64,000 bases of DNA. Origin: Mycobacterium mantenii. Lineage in GTDB: Bacteria; Actinomycetota; Actinomycetes; Mycobacteriales; Mycobacteriaceae. A program made the translations under genes and the position numbers. The notes beneath the pieces were generated by a model. That model made no database searches. It saw only the letters and a program-made list of their open reading frames with translations, and had not been told where the DNA came from. Position 1 is the first letter of the stretch. Each line of letters begins with the position of its first letter. The stretch covers positions 1,364,001 to 1,428,000 of the forward strand of contig NZ_AP022590.1 in the NCBI RefSeq assembly GCF_010731775.1, written 5' to 3'. Of the stretch, positions 1 through 9,952 are shown piece after piece.

Positions 1-1
1 C

Positions 2-121
2 GACACCGAATGGATCCCACCGCCACACCTAGACCGCGGCCAACCCCGCACCAACACCTTCCACCACCCCGAGAAGATTCTTCGCGACGAAGACGACGAG
101 GGCGAAGACGACGAGCCATAG
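2..121 (+). CDS. C-terminal end of a 13E12-type DUF222/HNH endonuclease protein (5' end outside window)
   Basis: Only the last 39 codons are present. They read in frame from base 2 to the TAG at 119-121. The peptide contains [15 protein letters not shown], the conserved C-terminal signature I associate with the REP13E12 family of mycobacterial DUF222 plus HNH-nuclease proteins, followed by a strongly acidic tail ([11 protein letters not shown]). Members are multi-copy repeats in mycobacterial genomes and serve as integration targets for some prophage-like elements. The catalytic HNH part would lie upstream, so function cannot be judged here. Family call is from the tail motif alone. Confidence 0.7.
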   Translation, partial: DTEWIPPPHLDRGQPRTNTFHHPEKILRDEDDEGEDDEP

Positions 122-228
122 CGCTGGATCCCTTGATCCCGTGCCGAGCCACCGGGTAGCGTAGTGCTGCCAATTACGAAACTATGCGTAGCGTAATTGG
201 CTTCCAAACCATCGAGAGGATCGGCTTG

Positions 229-2163
229 ATGCGCAGCCGCTACGCCGGCGATCCCTTCACCACGTCCACGCCCGAGATCGCCGCCGCGCTAGAGGATGTC
301 AGCGTCCCCACGCTGTTGCTCTCGCTCGTCCATATCACCGGCGACCCCCGCTTCATCCGCGACTACAAGCAGATGGGAATCTTCCTCAACGAGGTCCAGG
401 GGTTCATGTCGGAAGAGGACAAGGCCCGGGCCCGCGCCGAGGGCGTGTCGGTGATCGCCGAGTATCGGGACCGCGGTTGCCCTGAACCGCAGCCACTGAG
501 CGCCGAACTCATCAGGGAAATGCTGGATTGGGCGGCTTGCGAGCACGTTCCCGACGACTATCTGTCGCTGGTTTCCGAGGAGCTCGACCTCGACGGCACC
601 GACCCCCGGCGCCCCGCCCCGCTGCCGGCCGAGCACACCGCCGAGCTTCCGGTTTTGGTCGTCGGATGCGGCGAGTCCGGCATCCTCGCCGGCGTTCGCC
701 TCAAGCAGGCCAACATCCCGTTCACCATCGTCGAGAAGAACGCAGGACCCGGCGGAACATGGTGGGAGAACAGCTATCCCGGTGCACGGGTGGATGTGGC
801 GAACCACTTCTATTGCTACAGCTTCGAACCCAACAACGACTGGACCCATTTCTTCGCCGAGCAATACGAGCTGCAGGACTATTTCACCAAGGTCATCGAC
901 AACCACGGGCTGGCCGAGCATGTGCGCTGGCGGACCGAGGTTCTCGCGGCCGAATGGAACGACGACGACGACGGCACGTGGAGCGTTTCGCTGCGCTCGG
1001 CCGACGGACAGACGACAACCGCGCGCGCACGTGCGCTCATCACCGCGGTGGGACAGCTGAACCGTCCCAACATTCCCGCCTTCGACGGAGCGGACACCTT
1101 CGAGGGACCGTCGTTTCACTCTGCGGCCTGGGATCACTCGGTCGACTTGAAGGGCAAGCGGGTCGCGCTCGTCGGCGCCGGAGCCAGCGGCTTCCAGATC
1201 GCTCCGGCGATCGCCGAAGACGTCGAGCACCTCACCGTGTTCCAGCGCACAGCGCAGTGGATGTTCCCCAACCCCATGTATCACGACGAGGTCGGCGACG
1301 GCGTGCGCTGGGCGATGCGCCATCTCCCGTTCTACGGCAGATGGTACCGCTTCCTGGTGCTCTGGCCCGGCTCGGACAAGGGCTTGGACGCGGCCGAAGG
1401 CGACCCGGGTTACGCCGACCAAGATCACGCCGTCAGTGACATCAACGCCGCCGCGCACATGATGTTTTCGCAATGGATCACCAGCCAGGTCAGCGAAGAC
1501 CCCGAGTTGTTGGCCAAGGTGCTGCCGGACTATCCCGCGTGCGGCAAACGCACCCTGCAGGACAACGGCAGCTGGCTGCGAACGCTGCAGCGCGACAACG
1601 TCGAATTGGTGCGCACGGCGATCGCCAAGATCACCCCGCACGGCATCGTCACCGCTGACGGCCTGACTCATGAAGTCGATGTCATCGTGTACGCCACCGG
1701 CTTTCGACACATCGACGTGCTGTGGCCGTTGAAAGTCACCGGCCGCAACGGCACTGACCTGCATGAGATGTGGGGGAGCCGGCCGTATGCCTACCTCGGG
1801 ATCACCGTCCCGGAATTCCCGAACTTCTTCATCGTCTACGGGCCGGGAACCCACCTGGCCCACGGCGGCAGCCTGATCTTCCAGTCCGAACTGCAGATGC
1901 GCTACGTCGACCAGTGTCTGGCTCGACTGGCCGAACCCACCGTGCATTCCATCGAACCGAAACCCCAAGCCGCCACCGACTGGCACCGGCGAACGCAGAC
2001 GCAAATCAAGAAGATGGTGTGGTCGCATCCGGCCGTCAAGCACTCGTACTTCAAGAATGCCGACGGCGAGATCCACACCGTGAGCCCATGGCGTCTCAAC
2101 GAATACTGGTCGGCGGTGCGCGAGCCCGATTGGTCACAATTTCTAGTGCGGACGAAAGAGTGA
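229..2163 (+). CDS. Flavin-containing Baeyer-Villiger type monooxygenase
   Basis: 644 residues. Oxygenation of ketones or related carbonyl substrates using FAD and NADPH is the family reaction. The first dinucleotide fold is visible at about residues 145-151 (VGCGESG), the Baeyer-Villiger fingerprint FxGxxxHxxxWD as FEGPSFHSAAWD at 291-302, and a second fold (VALVGAGASG) near 315. An N-terminal extension of about 140 residues precedes the FAD fold, as in 4-hydroxyacetophenone monooxygenase-like members and unlike the roughly 540-residue cyclohexanone enzymes. An upstream in-frame ATG at 184 exists, but AGAGGA at 215-220 sits at good spacing before 229. The dehydrogenase 46 bp downstream on the same strand suggests an alcohol-to-ketone-to-ester degradation pair. 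Substrate unknown. Confidence 0.85.
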   Translation: MRSRYAGDPFTTSTPEIAAALEDVSVPTLLLSLVHITGDPRFIRDYKQMGIFLNEVQGFMSEEDKARARAEGVSVIAEYRDRGCPEPQPLSAELIREMLDWAACEHVPDDYLSLVSEELDLDGTDPRRPAPLPAEHTAELPVLVVGCGESGILAGVRLKQANIPFTIVEKNAGPGGTWWENSYPGARVDVANHFYCYSFEPNNDWTHFFAEQYELQDYFTKVIDNHGLAEHVRWRTEVLAAEWNDDDDGTWSVSLRSADGQTTTARARALITAVGQLNRPNIPAFDGADTFEGPSFHSAAWDHSVDLKGKRVALVGAGASGFQIAPAIAEDVEHLTVFQRTAQWMFPNPMYHDEVGDGVRWAMRHLPFYGRWYRFLVLWPGSDKGLDAAEGDPGYADQDHAVSDINAAAHMMFSQWITSQVSEDPELLAKVLPDYPACGKRTLQDNGSWLRTLQRDNVELVRTAIAKITPHGIVTADGLTHEVDVIVYATGFRHIDVLWPLKVTGRNGTDLHEMWGSRPYAYLGITVPEFPNFFIVYGPGTHLAHGGSLIFQSELQMRYVDQCLARLAEPTVHSIEPKPQAATDWHRRTQTQIKKMVWSHPAVKHSYFKNADGEIHTVSPWRLNEYWSAVREPDWSQFLVRTKE

Positions 2164-2209
2164 GCGCGACAGACAAATTGAGCGCAATAAAGAAAGTGAG
2201 CCCGCCGAT

Positions 2210-3235
2210 ATGCGCACCGTAGTCGTCGATGGCCCCCGCAGCATCAGGGTCGACACCCGCCCGGATCCAGCCCTGCCCGGGCCCGACGGAGCGATCGTGG
2301 AGGTGACCGCCGCCGGTATCTGCGGATCCGACCTGCACTTCTACGAGGCCGATTTTCCGATGCCCGACCCGATTGCGCTCGGCCACGAAGCAATCGGCAC
2401 GGTCGTGGAGGCCGGGCCAGAGGTGCGCGACGTCAAGGTCGGCGACCAGGTCATGGTGTCGTCGGTAACCGGATGCGGCGCGTGCGCGGGCTGCGCCACC
2501 CGCGATCCGGTCATGTGTCACTCCGGCTTTCAGATCTTCGGTGGCGGTGTGCTCGGCGGTGCGCAGGCCGATCTGCTCGCGGTGCCCGCCGCGAATTTTC
2601 AGCTGCTGAAGATGCCCGAGGGGATCAGCACCGAGCAGGCACTGCTCCTCACCGACAACCTCGCCACCGGCTGGGCTGCGGCGCAGCGGGCCGATATCCC
2701 CTTCGGCGGCACGGTGGCGGTGATCGGCCTGGGCGCGGTTGGCCTGTGCTCGCTGCGCAGCGCGTTTTTTCAGGGCGCGGCAACGGTTTTCGCGGTCGAC
2801 CAGGTCGATGGCCGGCTGGAGCGCGCCGCCCGGTGGGGCGCGACGCCGCTTAAAGCCCCGGCGCTCGATGCCATCCTCGCCGCTACCGGTGGCCGCGGCG
2901 CCGACGCGGTGATCGACGCCGTTGCCACGGACGCCTCCCTGACCGATGCGCTCAACGCCGTCCGGCGCGGCGGCACCGTCTCGGTTGTGGGTGTGCACGA
3001 CATGAATCCGTTTCCCCTCAACGCCCTGGGCTGCCTGATTCGCAGCATCACGTTGCGCATGACGACGGCACCGGTGCAGCGCACCTGGCCGGAATTGATA
3101 CCGCTGCTACAGTCGGGCCGACTCGACGTCGACGGCATCTTCACCACCACAATGCCGTTGGACGAAGCGGCCAAGGGCTACGCCACCGCGGAGTCACGCT
3201 CGGGCGACGACGTGAAGATCCTGCTGAAGCCCTAG
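2210..3235 (+). CDS. Zinc-dependent alcohol dehydrogenase (MDR family)
   Basis: 341 residues; NAD(P)-dependent oxidation of an alcohol is expected. Catalytic zinc ligands are visible as Cys38 (GICGSD) and His59-Glu60 (GHE). The structural-zinc lobe has the classic four cysteines at 89, 92, 95 and 103. The nucleotide-binding fold AVIGLGAVG lies near residue 175. It follows the Baeyer-Villiger monooxygenase by 46 bp and probably feeds it a ketone, which is inference from context. The position next to a TIGR00027 methyltransferase and dtd matches H37Rv Rv1895 from memory. Its stop codon overlaps the end of the convergent HAD remnant by 4 bp. Confidence 0.88.
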   Translation: MRTVVVDGPRSIRVDTRPDPALPGPDGAIVEVTAAGICGSDLHFYEADFPMPDPIALGHEAIGTVVEAGPEVRDVKVGDQVMVSSVTGCGACAGCATRDPVMCHSGFQIFGGGVLGGAQADLLAVPAANFQLLKMPEGISTEQALLLTDNLATGWAAAQRADIPFGGTVAVIGLGAVGLCSLRSAFFQGAATVFAVDQVDGRLERAARWGATPLKAPALDAILAATGGRGADAVIDAVATDASLTDALNAVRRGGTVSVVGVHDMNPFPLNALGCLIRSITLRMTTAPVQRTWPELIPLLQSGRLDVDGIFTTTMPLDEAAKGYATAESRSGDDVKILLKP

Positions 3236-3849
3236 TCCTTCTCGCGGCGGACATGCCTGGCCAGATGGCGCAGCGTCCGCACCGGCCGGCGGCGTCCCGA
3301 CACCAGGCACATCACCGGCCAGCCGTGCACGGCCGCCACGGCCGCGAGCCCGGAACGCGGGTTCACTGGCGATGCCGAGAAAGCGGGCCACGGGCAGGGT
3401 CTGGATGGACAGCGCCGAGGAACTCAGCACGACGGTGTGTCCGCACTGTTGATGGGCCTGCACGATCTCGTGCATGTGGGCGTAGAGCCGTGAGGCGACC
3501 CGCTCGACGAACAACCGCTCACCCAGTTCGTCGAGGTCATTGATCGACTGGCCGCGCAGATAGCCCGCCGCCCGCACGATGAGGCGCTCAAACTCCAAGC
3601 GCCCGAACCGACATCGCAGCGCCGCATCGAACACCCCGAGCAGTTCGCCAATTCCGGCTTGCCGACGCCTGATTCGATCGCCGACGTGCACGACCGCGGT
3701 AAAGCCGTCGACCAGCGTGCCGTCTAGATCAAAGAATGCGCCGATTCGCGGCCCGGGAGTACTGGCACGGATTCCGCGATGGCCTCGGCGGGGGAGAGGT
3801 TGGTGACCCTCGTGGCCTTCGGGGTGGGCTTCGACGCGGACGTAGCCAT
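3232..3849 (-). pseudogene. Decayed HAD-superfamily (HAD-IB) phosphatase gene
   Basis: Reading from the ATG at 3849, the first 40-odd codons (MATSASKPTPKATRV...) end at a TAG inside the HAD motif. One frame away the protein continues as FFDLDGTLVDGFTA, the DxDGT nucleophile motif I. It then runs to VVLSSSALSIQTLPVARFLG, the Ser-containing motif II of HAD-IB phosphatases (CicA/SerB-like). The lysine and DD motifs III/IV that should follow are missing. The sequence instead jumps to a short basic tail ending in RHVRREKD, read after another frame change. The cap and catalytic C-terminal half therefore appear deleted. A frameshift plus internal deletion makes it non-functional as a phosphatase. 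Confidence 0.72.
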
Positions 3850-3862
3850 GCCGACCACCGCC

Positions 3863-4774
3863 TCACCGCGTCGCCGTGATGTATTGGGACCGCATGAAAC
3901 TGTCGATCTTCACGTCAACCTCCGGCGGGGTCATGCCGTAACCGGCCTGCAGATCGAGGGTGTTGCGGACGGGTTCGACGGTCCATCCGTGGGCCGTCAG
4001 CCACTCCGCGGGGTCCGACTGGGGTTCGTAGGTCAGGGCCGAGAAGTCCACATTGCCGGACACATTGACCCCCGGGTGGTTCGTCTCCAACGCGTTGAGC
4101 TGGTCGTGGTCCAGCCGGGAGCCCAGTGCGCCGATGGCGATCCGGCTGCCCGGTGCACTGAGCCCGCTGATCCGGGTGAACAGCGCGTGTTGCGCCTCGT
4201 CGGTCAGGTAGGGCAGTAGTCCCTCCACCGACCAGGCGCTCGGACTCTCCACGTCAAAGCCGGCCGCTTCCAACGGCCGCGACCAGTCGGTGCGCAGGTC
4301 GGCGGCGACCGCGATGCGGCGGGCCTTCGGGGTCGCGCCGTGGTCGTCGAGAACCCGGGCCTTGAATTCGAGGACCTTGGGCAGATCGACTTCGAAGACC
4401 CTTGTGCCTTCCGGCCATTCGAGCCGATACGCCCGGGAGTCCAGGCCGGCGGCAACGATTACCGCCTGACGGATGCCCGCCGCGCCGGCGGCGTCGAAGA
4501 AGTCGTCGAAGAACCGGGTCTGGACCCCGTACAAGCGCGGGAAGGCCAGCTCGTCGTCGGAGGTACCCGGATTGGCAAGGACCCCCGCCAGATACGGGTC
4601 CTGCGAGGCGGCGATGAACACCTTCGCGTATTCGTCACGCACCAATGGCTGCGGGCTCACTGCATGCAGCGCCCGCCATCCCGCCACGAGCAACGCGGTA
4701 TACCCCACGCTGCTGACGATGTCCCAGTGGTCGTCGTCGGAGCGGAGCGACCCGAATTCCGGTGTGGTGCTCAT
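3863..4774 (-). CDS. Class I SAM-dependent methyltransferase, TIGR00027 family
   Basis: 303 residues. The family is related to leucine carboxyl methyltransferases and is expanded in mycobacteria; substrates are mostly unknown. Visible are the SAM-binding motif [14 protein letters not shown] near residue 100, the acidic strand [13 protein letters not shown], and [14 protein letters not shown], all typical for TIGR00027. The start at 4774 was chosen because GGGAGGGG lies just upstream; longer in-frame extensions lack this. Context (alcohol dehydrogenase on one side, dtd on the other) corresponds to H37Rv Rv1896c from memory. Confidence 0.9.
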   Translation of the reverse strand: MSTTPEFGSLRSDDDHWDIVSSVGYTALLVAGWRALHAVSPQPLVRDEYAKVFIAASQDPYLAGVLANPGTSDDELAFPRLYGVQTRFFDDFFDAAGAAGIRQAVIVAAGLDSRAYRLEWPEGTRVFEVDLPKVLEFKARVLDDHGATPKARRIAVAADLRTDWSRPLEAAGFDVESPSAWSVEGLLPYLTDEAQHALFTRISGLSAPGSRIAIGALGSRLDHDQLNALETNHPGVNVSGNVDFSALTYEPQSDPAEWLTAHGWTVEPVRNTLDLQAGYGMTPPEVDVKIDSFMRSQYITATR

Positions 4775-4839
4775 GGTTGCCCCTCCCGTAGACATCGGCC
4801 GTGAACGGCCGACATTTCCACGGTACCTGCGGGGCGGCA

Positions 4840-5271
4840 TCAGAGTTCCAAAAACACCGTGACCGGCCCGTCGTTCACCAACTCGACCTGCATGTTCGCG
4901 CCGAACACCCCGGTCTGCACCTCGGCACCCAGGCGCTGCAGCGCATCGGCGAACTCCGCCACCAGCGGCTCGGCCTCGGCTCCTGGAGCGGCCGCGTTCC
5001 ATGACGGGCGGCGGCCCTTGGCGGTATCCGCGTACAGGGTGAACTGACTGACCACCAGAATGGGGGCGTTGACGTCGGCCGCGGAGCGCTCATCGGTGAG
5101 AATCCTTAATTGCCAAAGCTTCTCAGCGAGCCGCCGCGCCTTCTCGCGATCGTCGCTGTGGGTGACGCCGACGAACGCCAACAGGCCCTGGCCATCCGGA
5201 TCGATGGCACCGACCACCGCGCCCTCGACCGAGACGGTTGCCGACGAGACCCGTTGCACCAACACCCGCAT
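4840..5271 (-). CDS. dtd: D-aminoacyl-tRNA deacylase
   Basis: 143 residues, the normal length. Hydrolyses D-amino acids mischarged on tRNA (for example D-Tyr-tRNA) in the cytoplasm, protecting translation from D-residues. The sequence begins [17 protein letters not shown] and carries the catalytic-pocket motif SQFTLYAD and the C-terminal NDGPVT motif with the Gly-cisPro pair characteristic of DTD. It stands alone on the minus strand between the methyltransferase and the thiamine-binding gene. Equivalent by order to Rv1897c. Confidence 0.96.
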   Translation of the reverse strand: MRVLVQRVSSATVSVEGAVVGAIDPDGQGLLAFVGVTHSDDREKARRLAEKLWQLRILTDERSAADVNAPILVVSQFTLYADTAKGRRPSWNAAAPGAEAEPLVAEFADALQRLGAEVQTGVFGANMQVELVNDGPVTVFLEL

Positions 5272-5322
5272 GGGCCTCGATGGTGCCAGATTGCCGTTGG
5301 CGGGGTTGGGTACGCTCGGTGA

Positions 5323-5628
5323 ATGTCCGTGCTCGTCGCGTTCTCCGTCACCCCGATGGGGGTGGGCGAGGGCGTCGGCGAGATCGTCGCCGAAGCGGTT
5401 CGGGTCGTTCGCGCCTCCGGGCTGCCCAACAAGACGGATTCGATGTTCACCGTCATCGAAGGCGAAACCTGGGAAGAGGTCATGGCCGTCGTGCAGCGCG
5501 CGGTCGAGGCCGTGGCGGCCCGTGCGCCCAGGGTCAGCACGGTGATCAAGGCGGATCTGCGGGCCGGGGTCAGCGACGCGATGACGCAGAAGGTCGCCTC
5601 CGTCGAGCGCTACCTCGAAGAAGGTTAG
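5323..5628 (+). CDS. MTH1187/YqgV-type thiamine-binding protein (DUF77)
   Basis: 101 residues, about the normal size of the single-domain ferredoxin-like family. The opening [17 protein letters not shown] and the middle stretch [18 protein letters not shown] are typical of the family, whose members bind thiamine or hydroxymethylpyrimidine-like ligands as oligomers. No signal peptide, so cytoplasmic. Its stop overlaps the end of the convergent macro-domain gene by 4 bp. Equivalent by order to Rv1898. Confidence 0.88.
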   Translation: MSVLVAFSVTPMGVGEGVGEIVAEAVRVVRASGLPNKTDSMFTVIEGETWEEVMAVVQRAVEAVAARAPRVSTVIKADLRAGVSDAMTQKVASVERYLEEG

Positions 5629-6119
5629 GCCTGGACGGCTGATTGAAAAGCCCGTTCGGCCGCGTCGCCGTGCACGGCGAAGACGACCTTGCGCAGTGAA
5701 CTCGGGCGGTGCTGCCGGACCGCGTCGACCATCAGCCGCGCCGCCTCGTCGAGCGGGAAGCCGCCGACCCCGGTCCCGAAGGCCACCAGCCCGAGCGAGC
5801 GACAGCCGAGTTCGTCGGCCTTGCGCAGCGTCGAGGCCGTGGCGGCGGCGATAATGTCGGCCGAGGTCGGTCCGCCGAGCTCCATCGTCGCGGCGTGGAT
5901 GACGTAACGCGCCGGCATGTCGCCGGCCGTGGTCTCGATCGCTTCGCCGAGCACGATCGGCGCCTTCTCGATCGATTCGCGCTGCACGTCGGGGCCACCC
6001 GCGCGCGAGATGGCGGCGGCGACACCGCCACCATGACGCAGCTGCGTGTTGGCCGCGTTGGTGATCGCGTCGAGTTCGAGCTTGGTTACGTCGGCCTGGA
6101 TCACCTCTAACTCGATCAT
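5625..6119 (-). CDS. Macro-domain protein (O-acetyl-ADP-ribose deacetylase-like)
   Basis: 164 residues comprising just one macro domain. It shows [19 protein letters not shown], the ADP-ribose-binding Asn/Gly loop of the MacroD class, and the distal phosphate loop [15 protein letters not shown]. Expected role is removal of ADP-ribose from proteins or hydrolysis of O-acetyl-ADP-ribose. In H37Rv the corresponding gene (Rv1899c, lppD) is, as I recall, longer and annotated as a lipoprotein. Here no signal sequence or lipobox precedes the domain from the ATG at 6119, so the product should be cytoplasmic. A much longer reading frame upstream is only the antisense of cinA. Confidence 0.88.
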   Translation of the reverse strand: MIELEVIQADVTKLELDAITNAANTQLRHGGGVAAAISRAGGPDVQRESIEKAPIVLGEAIETTAGDMPARYVIHAATMELGGPTSADIIAAATASTLRKADELGCRSLGLVAFGTGVGGFPLDEAARLMVDAVRQHRPSSLRKVVFAVHGDAAERAFQSAVQA

Positions 6120-6167
6120 GGGCTCATTGTCCTCCGAAGGAACGCCTCGCACACCATGCGTAGGCTC

Positions 6168-7460
6168 ATGCCGGTGAGCGCACGCGCAGGAATCGTTGTC
6201 ACCGGAACCGAGGTCCTCACCGGACGGGTCCAAGATGCGAACGGCCCCTGGATCGCCGATCGCCTGCTTGAGCTGGGCGTCGAACTGGCCCACATCACGA
6301 TCTGCGGCGACCGGCCCGCCGACATCGAGGCGCAGCTTCGGTTCCTGGCCGACCAGGGTGTGGACCTGATCGTCACCAGTGGCGGTTTGGGGCCGACGGC
6401 CGACGATATGACCGTCGAGGTGGTGGCCCGCTTCTGCGGACGCGAGCTGGTGCTGGACGCCGAGGTCGAAGAGAAGATCGCCAACATTCTCAAGAAGCTG
6501 ATGGCGCGCAACCCCGCGTTCCAATCCGCCTTGGATCCCGGCACTTTCGACTCGCTGCGCGCCGCGAATCGCAAGCAGGCGATGATTCCCGTGGGGGCTC
6601 AGGTGCTCGAACCGGTCGGCACCGCGCCCGGCGTGGTCGTCCCCGGCAAGCCGACGGTGATCGTGCTGCCGGGTCCGCCGCGCGAGCTGCAGCCCATGTG
6701 GCACACGGCCATTGAGACACCCGCGGCGCAGGACGCGATATCCGGGCGGACCGAGTACCGGCAGGAGATGCTGCGGATGTTCGGGCTGCCCGAATCGGGG
6801 CTGGCCGAAACGCTGCGCGACGCCGAAATTGCCGTGCCCGGCTTCGCGCGACTCGAGATCACCACCTGCCTGCGACGCGGCGAGATCGAAATGGTCACCC
6901 GGTATGAGCCCGATGCCGCGGACGCGTACGCACAGCTGGTCAAGTTGCTGCGGGAGAGGCACGGCCAGCAGCTCTACTCCGAGGACGGCTCGCGCATCGA
7001 TGATCTGGTGGCGCAACTGCTGGCCGGGCACCGGATCGCGACGGCCGAATCCTGCACCGCGGGACTGCTGGCGGCGCGGCTGACAGATCGGCCCGGCTCG
7101 TCGGATTATGTGGCCGGCGGCGTCGTGTCCTACTCGAACGAGGCGAAGACGGAGTTGCTCGGCGTCGACCCGGCGCTGATCGCCGCGCACGGCGCGGTCT
7201 CCGAGCCGGTGGCCGAGGCGATGGCCGCGGGGGCGCTGCGGCGCTTCGGGGCCGACACCGCGGTCGCGATCACCGGAATCGCCGGCCCGGGCGGCGGCAC
7301 CGAGGAAAAGCCGGTGGGCACAGTCTGTTTCAGCGTACGGGCCGACGGCCGCACCGATACCCGCACACTGCGGCTTCCCGGCAACCGCTCGGATATCCGG
7401 GAGCGCTCGACGACGGTGGCCATGCACCTGCTGCGGCGGCTATTGGGCAACGACGAGTAG
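6168..7460 (+). CDS. cinA: CinA family protein, nicotinamide-nucleotide amidohydrolase
   Basis: 430 residues with both CinA domains. The N-terminal MoaB-like domain shows [15 protein letters not shown] and [13 protein letters not shown]. The C-terminal PncC-like deamidase shows [14 protein letters not shown] and [19 protein letters not shown]. PncC activity recycles NMN to nicotinic acid mononucleotide; the N-terminal domain may cleave ADP-ribose-type pyrophosphates. The start at 6168 (MPVSARAG) gives the length and N-terminus I remember for Rv1901; an ATG four codons earlier at 6156 is possible. It is transcribed divergently from the macro-domain gene with under 50 bp between them, so two genes of ADP-ribose/NAD salvage chemistry may share a control region. 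Confidence 0.95.
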   Translation: MPVSARAGIVVTGTEVLTGRVQDANGPWIADRLLELGVELAHITICGDRPADIEAQLRFLADQGVDLIVTSGGLGPTADDMTVEVVARFCGRELVLDAEVEEKIANILKKLMARNPAFQSALDPGTFDSLRAANRKQAMIPVGAQVLEPVGTAPGVVVPGKPTVIVLPGPPRELQPMWHTAIETPAAQDAISGRTEYRQEMLRMFGLPESGLAETLRDAEIAVPGFARLEITTCLRRGEIEMVTRYEPDAADAYAQLVKLLRERHGQQLYSEDGSRIDDLVAQLLAGHRIATAESCTAGLLAARLTDRPGSSDYVAGGVVSYSNEAKTELLGVDPALIAAHGAVSEPVAEAMAAGALRRFGADTAVAITGIAGPGGGTEEKPVGTVCFSVRADGRTDTRTLRLPGNRSDIRERSTTVAMHLLRRLLGNDE

Positions 7461-7462
7461 CG

Positions 7463-8731
7463 TCACGTCACTTCGCTTGCAAGAAAAGCGCTTTGGGTGG
7501 TGCCGAATCGGATCCCGGTGGCGTCCTTCCCGATCAGTGTCAACACCGCCACCGTGATCAGCACCGGCACGATGGTCGCCGCCAACGCGAACGGGTAGCC
7601 GTGCGATTCGGCGAGGCGTTCCTGGATCGGCAAGTTGAACGCCGCCAGCAGGTTTCCGAGCTGGTAGGTCACGCCCGGGTAGAGGCCGCGGATGGCATCC
7701 GGGGACATCTCGGTGAGGTGGGCGGGGATCACGCCCCACGCGCCCTGCACGAAAAGCTGCATCATGAACGAACCCAGGCACAGCATCGCCGCGCTGCGCG
7801 AGTACGCGAACAACGGGACGATCGGCAGAGCCAGAATCGCACAGAAGACGACGGTGTAGCGGCGGCTGAATCGCTGCGACAACGTCCCGAAGACCAGCCC
7901 CCCGAAGATGGCGCCGACGTTGTAGACCACCACGATCCACTTGACCGTCGTGCTGGACAGGCCGGCGCCCTGGTCGGCGTGCGCGCCAAGGAACGTCGGG
8001 TAGACGTCCTGCGTGCCGTGGCTCATCCAGTTGAAGGCCGTCATCAGCAATACCAGGTAGACGAACCGCCGGATGATCGCGCCGTTGCGCAGCACGTCGC
8101 GGATCCGGGTGCTGGTGAGCTTCATCTGGTCCTGCGCGGCTTCCCAGACCTCCGACTCCTCCACCCGGTAGCGGATGATCAGGCTGATCAAGGCAGGGAT
8201 GACGCTCAGGCCGAACAACCACCGCCACGACAGCCCCAGCCAATCCATCACCACCAGCGAGGCGACGCTCGCCAGCAGGTAGCCGAACGCGTACCCCTCC
8301 TGCAGCAGTCCGGAGAAGAATCCCCGTCGCTCGACGGGAACCTTTTCCATGGCGAGCGCGGCGCCGAGCCCCCACTCACCGCCCATGCCGATGCCGTACA
8401 GCAGCCGCAGGATGACCAGCACGGTGAAGTTGGGCGCGAACGCGCACAGGAATCCCACCACGGAATAGAACATGACGTCGACCATCAGCGGCAGCCGCCT
8501 GCCGACGCGGTCCGCCCACAGCCCGAACAGCAGCGCGCCGACGGGACGCATGATCAGGGTGGCCGTGGTGACGAACGCGACCTCGGCCTTGCTGTGATGG
8601 AACGTCTTGGCGATGTCGGCGTAGACGAGCACCACGATGAAATAATCGAAGGCGTCCATGGTCCAGCCCAGCAGAGCCGCGATGAATGAGTTTCGCTGAT
8701 CGCCGGTCAACTTCTGTCGAGGGTTGGTCAC
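7463..8731 (-). CDS. nanT: MFS transporter, sialic-acid-transporter (NanT)-like metabolite:H+ symporter
   Basis: 422 residues with about twelve hydrophobic segments. The MFS loop 2-3 motif appears as [10 protein letters not shown] and the symporter-family signature as [12 protein letters not shown]. The family moves organic acids or sugars acids with protons. The nanT name follows the H37Rv annotation of the syntenic gene (Rv1902c); sialic acid as real substrate is unproven in mycobacteria. The GTG at 8731 is chosen because the membrane part starts soon after it and a divergent gene begins at 8808; longer frames would run through that promoter. Convergent with cinA, 2 bp apart. Confidence 0.85.
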   Translation of the reverse strand: MTNPRQKLTGDQRNSFIAALLGWTMDAFDYFIVVLVYADIAKTFHHSKAEVAFVTTATLIMRPVGALLFGLWADRVGRRLPLMVDVMFYSVVGFLCAFAPNFTVLVILRLLYGIGMGGEWGLGAALAMEKVPVERRGFFSGLLQEGYAFGYLLASVASLVVMDWLGLSWRWLFGLSVIPALISLIIRYRVEESEVWEAAQDQMKLTSTRIRDVLRNGAIIRRFVYLVLLMTAFNWMSHGTQDVYPTFLGAHADQGAGLSSTTVKWIVVVYNVGAIFGGLVFGTLSQRFSRRYTVVFCAILALPIVPLFAYSRSAAMLCLGSFMMQLFVQGAWGVIPAHLTEMSPDAIRGLYPGVTYQLGNLLAAFNLPIQERLAESHGYPFALAATIVPVLITVAVLTLIGKDATGIRFGTTQSAFLASEVT

Positions 8732-8807
8732 GTCAGCATCGTGGCCTACGCTGCGCGCCGGCGCGACCTGTTTCAACATCCGCGGTCCGGGAGTAAGTTC
8801 CGGATAC

Positions 8808-9875
8808 ATGCGGATCATCGATGCCGACGGACACGTCGCCGAGAATTCTTCCCTGGCAACCGAAGCAATCAAGCGATGGCCGGAACACGTCAAACCCAGC
8901 ACACACGGTCGGCTCGGCTTGACGCTCGAGGGCCGCAACTACCCCGAGGATCAGGGCCCGGGCGCGGGGTGCCCACCCGAGCACGGGATCAGCAAGGCAC
9001 CCGACATCAATTGCCGCTCACCCGAGGGCGTGCTGGGCGACGCCGATCGCGATCACATCGACACGATGGTGCTGTATCCGAGCATGGGCCTGTGCGCGCC
9101 CAGCCTCGAGGATCCCGATTTCGCCGCCGGATTCTCCCGCCTTTACAACCAGTGGATCGCGGACTACTGTGCCTCGTCCGGCGGTCGGTTGCGCGGGGTC
9201 GCGGTGACGCCGATCGAGCACGGCCAAGCGGCCATCGACGTCATGACCGAGGCCAAAGAGCTTGGGCTTGTTGCGACTTTGGTGCCGCCGGCGCTCAAGA
9301 GCCGCAACCTCGACCACCCCGACCTCGACCCGTTCTACGCCGCCGCCGTCGAACTCGGTATGCCGTTGGGTGTGCACGGCGCCCCGGGCATCCATCTGCC
9401 CAAGATCGGGGTGGACCGCTTCACGAACTACATTCAGGTGCACTGCATCAGTTTTCCGTTCGACCAGATGACGGCGATGACCGCGATGGTCTCCGGCGGC
9501 GTCTTCGAACGCCACCCCGAGTTGCGGGTCGCCTTCCTCGAAGCGGGCGCGGGCTGGGTGCCGTTCTTCATCGATCGGCTGCACGAGCATTACGAGAAGC
9601 GCGGCGACTGGGTGGAACGCGGCTGGCGTCGCGACCCGCACGAGTATCTGGCCGCCGGCAACATCTGGGTGACGTGCGAGCCGGAGGAACCGATCCTGCC
9701 CGGCGTGATCGACGTGCTGGGCGACGATTTCATCATGTTCGCCAGCGACTACCCGCACTGGGACGGTGAATGGCCCGAGAGCACCAAGCACCTGCGCACG
9801 CGAAGCGATATCAGCGAGGACTCCCGGGCGAAGATCGGCGGGCTGAATGCGCAACGCTTCTACAACCTGAATTGA
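8808..9875 (+). CDS. Amidohydrolase-2 family metal-dependent hydrolase
   Basis: 355 residues with a TIM-barrel amidohydrolase layout. The N-terminal metal motif is [10 protein letters not shown], a mid-barrel histidine sits in GVHGAPG, and the C-terminal catalytic Asp region is [13 protein letters not shown]. Related enzymes decarboxylate or hydrolyse aromatic and cyclic carboxylic acids (ACMSD/LigW-like). The start at 8808 places the metal motif at residues 4-7, as normal. It is divergent from the NanT-like transporter, so uptake and processing of the same compound is plausible but inferred. Confidence 0.85.
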   Translation: MRIIDADGHVAENSSLATEAIKRWPEHVKPSTHGRLGLTLEGRNYPEDQGPGAGCPPEHGISKAPDINCRSPEGVLGDADRDHIDTMVLYPSMGLCAPSLEDPDFAAGFSRLYNQWIADYCASSGGRLRGVAVTPIEHGQAAIDVMTEAKELGLVATLVPPALKSRNLDHPDLDPFYAAAVELGMPLGVHGAPGIHLPKIGVDRFTNYIQVHCISFPFDQMTAMTAMVSGGVFERHPELRVAFLEAGAGWVPFFIDRLHEHYEKRGDWVERGWRRDPHEYLAAGNIWVTCEPEEPILPGVIDVLGDDFIMFASDYPHWDGEWPESTKHLRTRSDISEDSRAKIGGLNAQRFYNLN

Positions 9876-9952
9876 ACGGCTGCACAATCCTCGCGGCGGA
9901 CGGCCCGATAGCCTCGTGAGGCACAGGGATTCTTGAAAGGCGACGATCTGAC

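Noticed and set aside
289..2076. 595-codon minus-strand frame opposite the Baeyer-Villiger monooxygenase
   Set aside because: Shadow of a well-supported flavoprotein gene.
3779..4219. 146-codon plus-strand frame over the methyltransferase end
   Set aside because: Antisense of TIGR00027 motifs; no ribosome site.
6120..7427. Long N-terminal extension of the macro-domain gene
   Set aside because: It is entirely antisense to cinA; the domain begins at the ATG at 6119.
8754..8765. CGCGCCGGCGCG palindrome in the nanT/amidohydrolase gap
   Set aside because: Pure GC palindromes of this length are expected by chance at this base composition.
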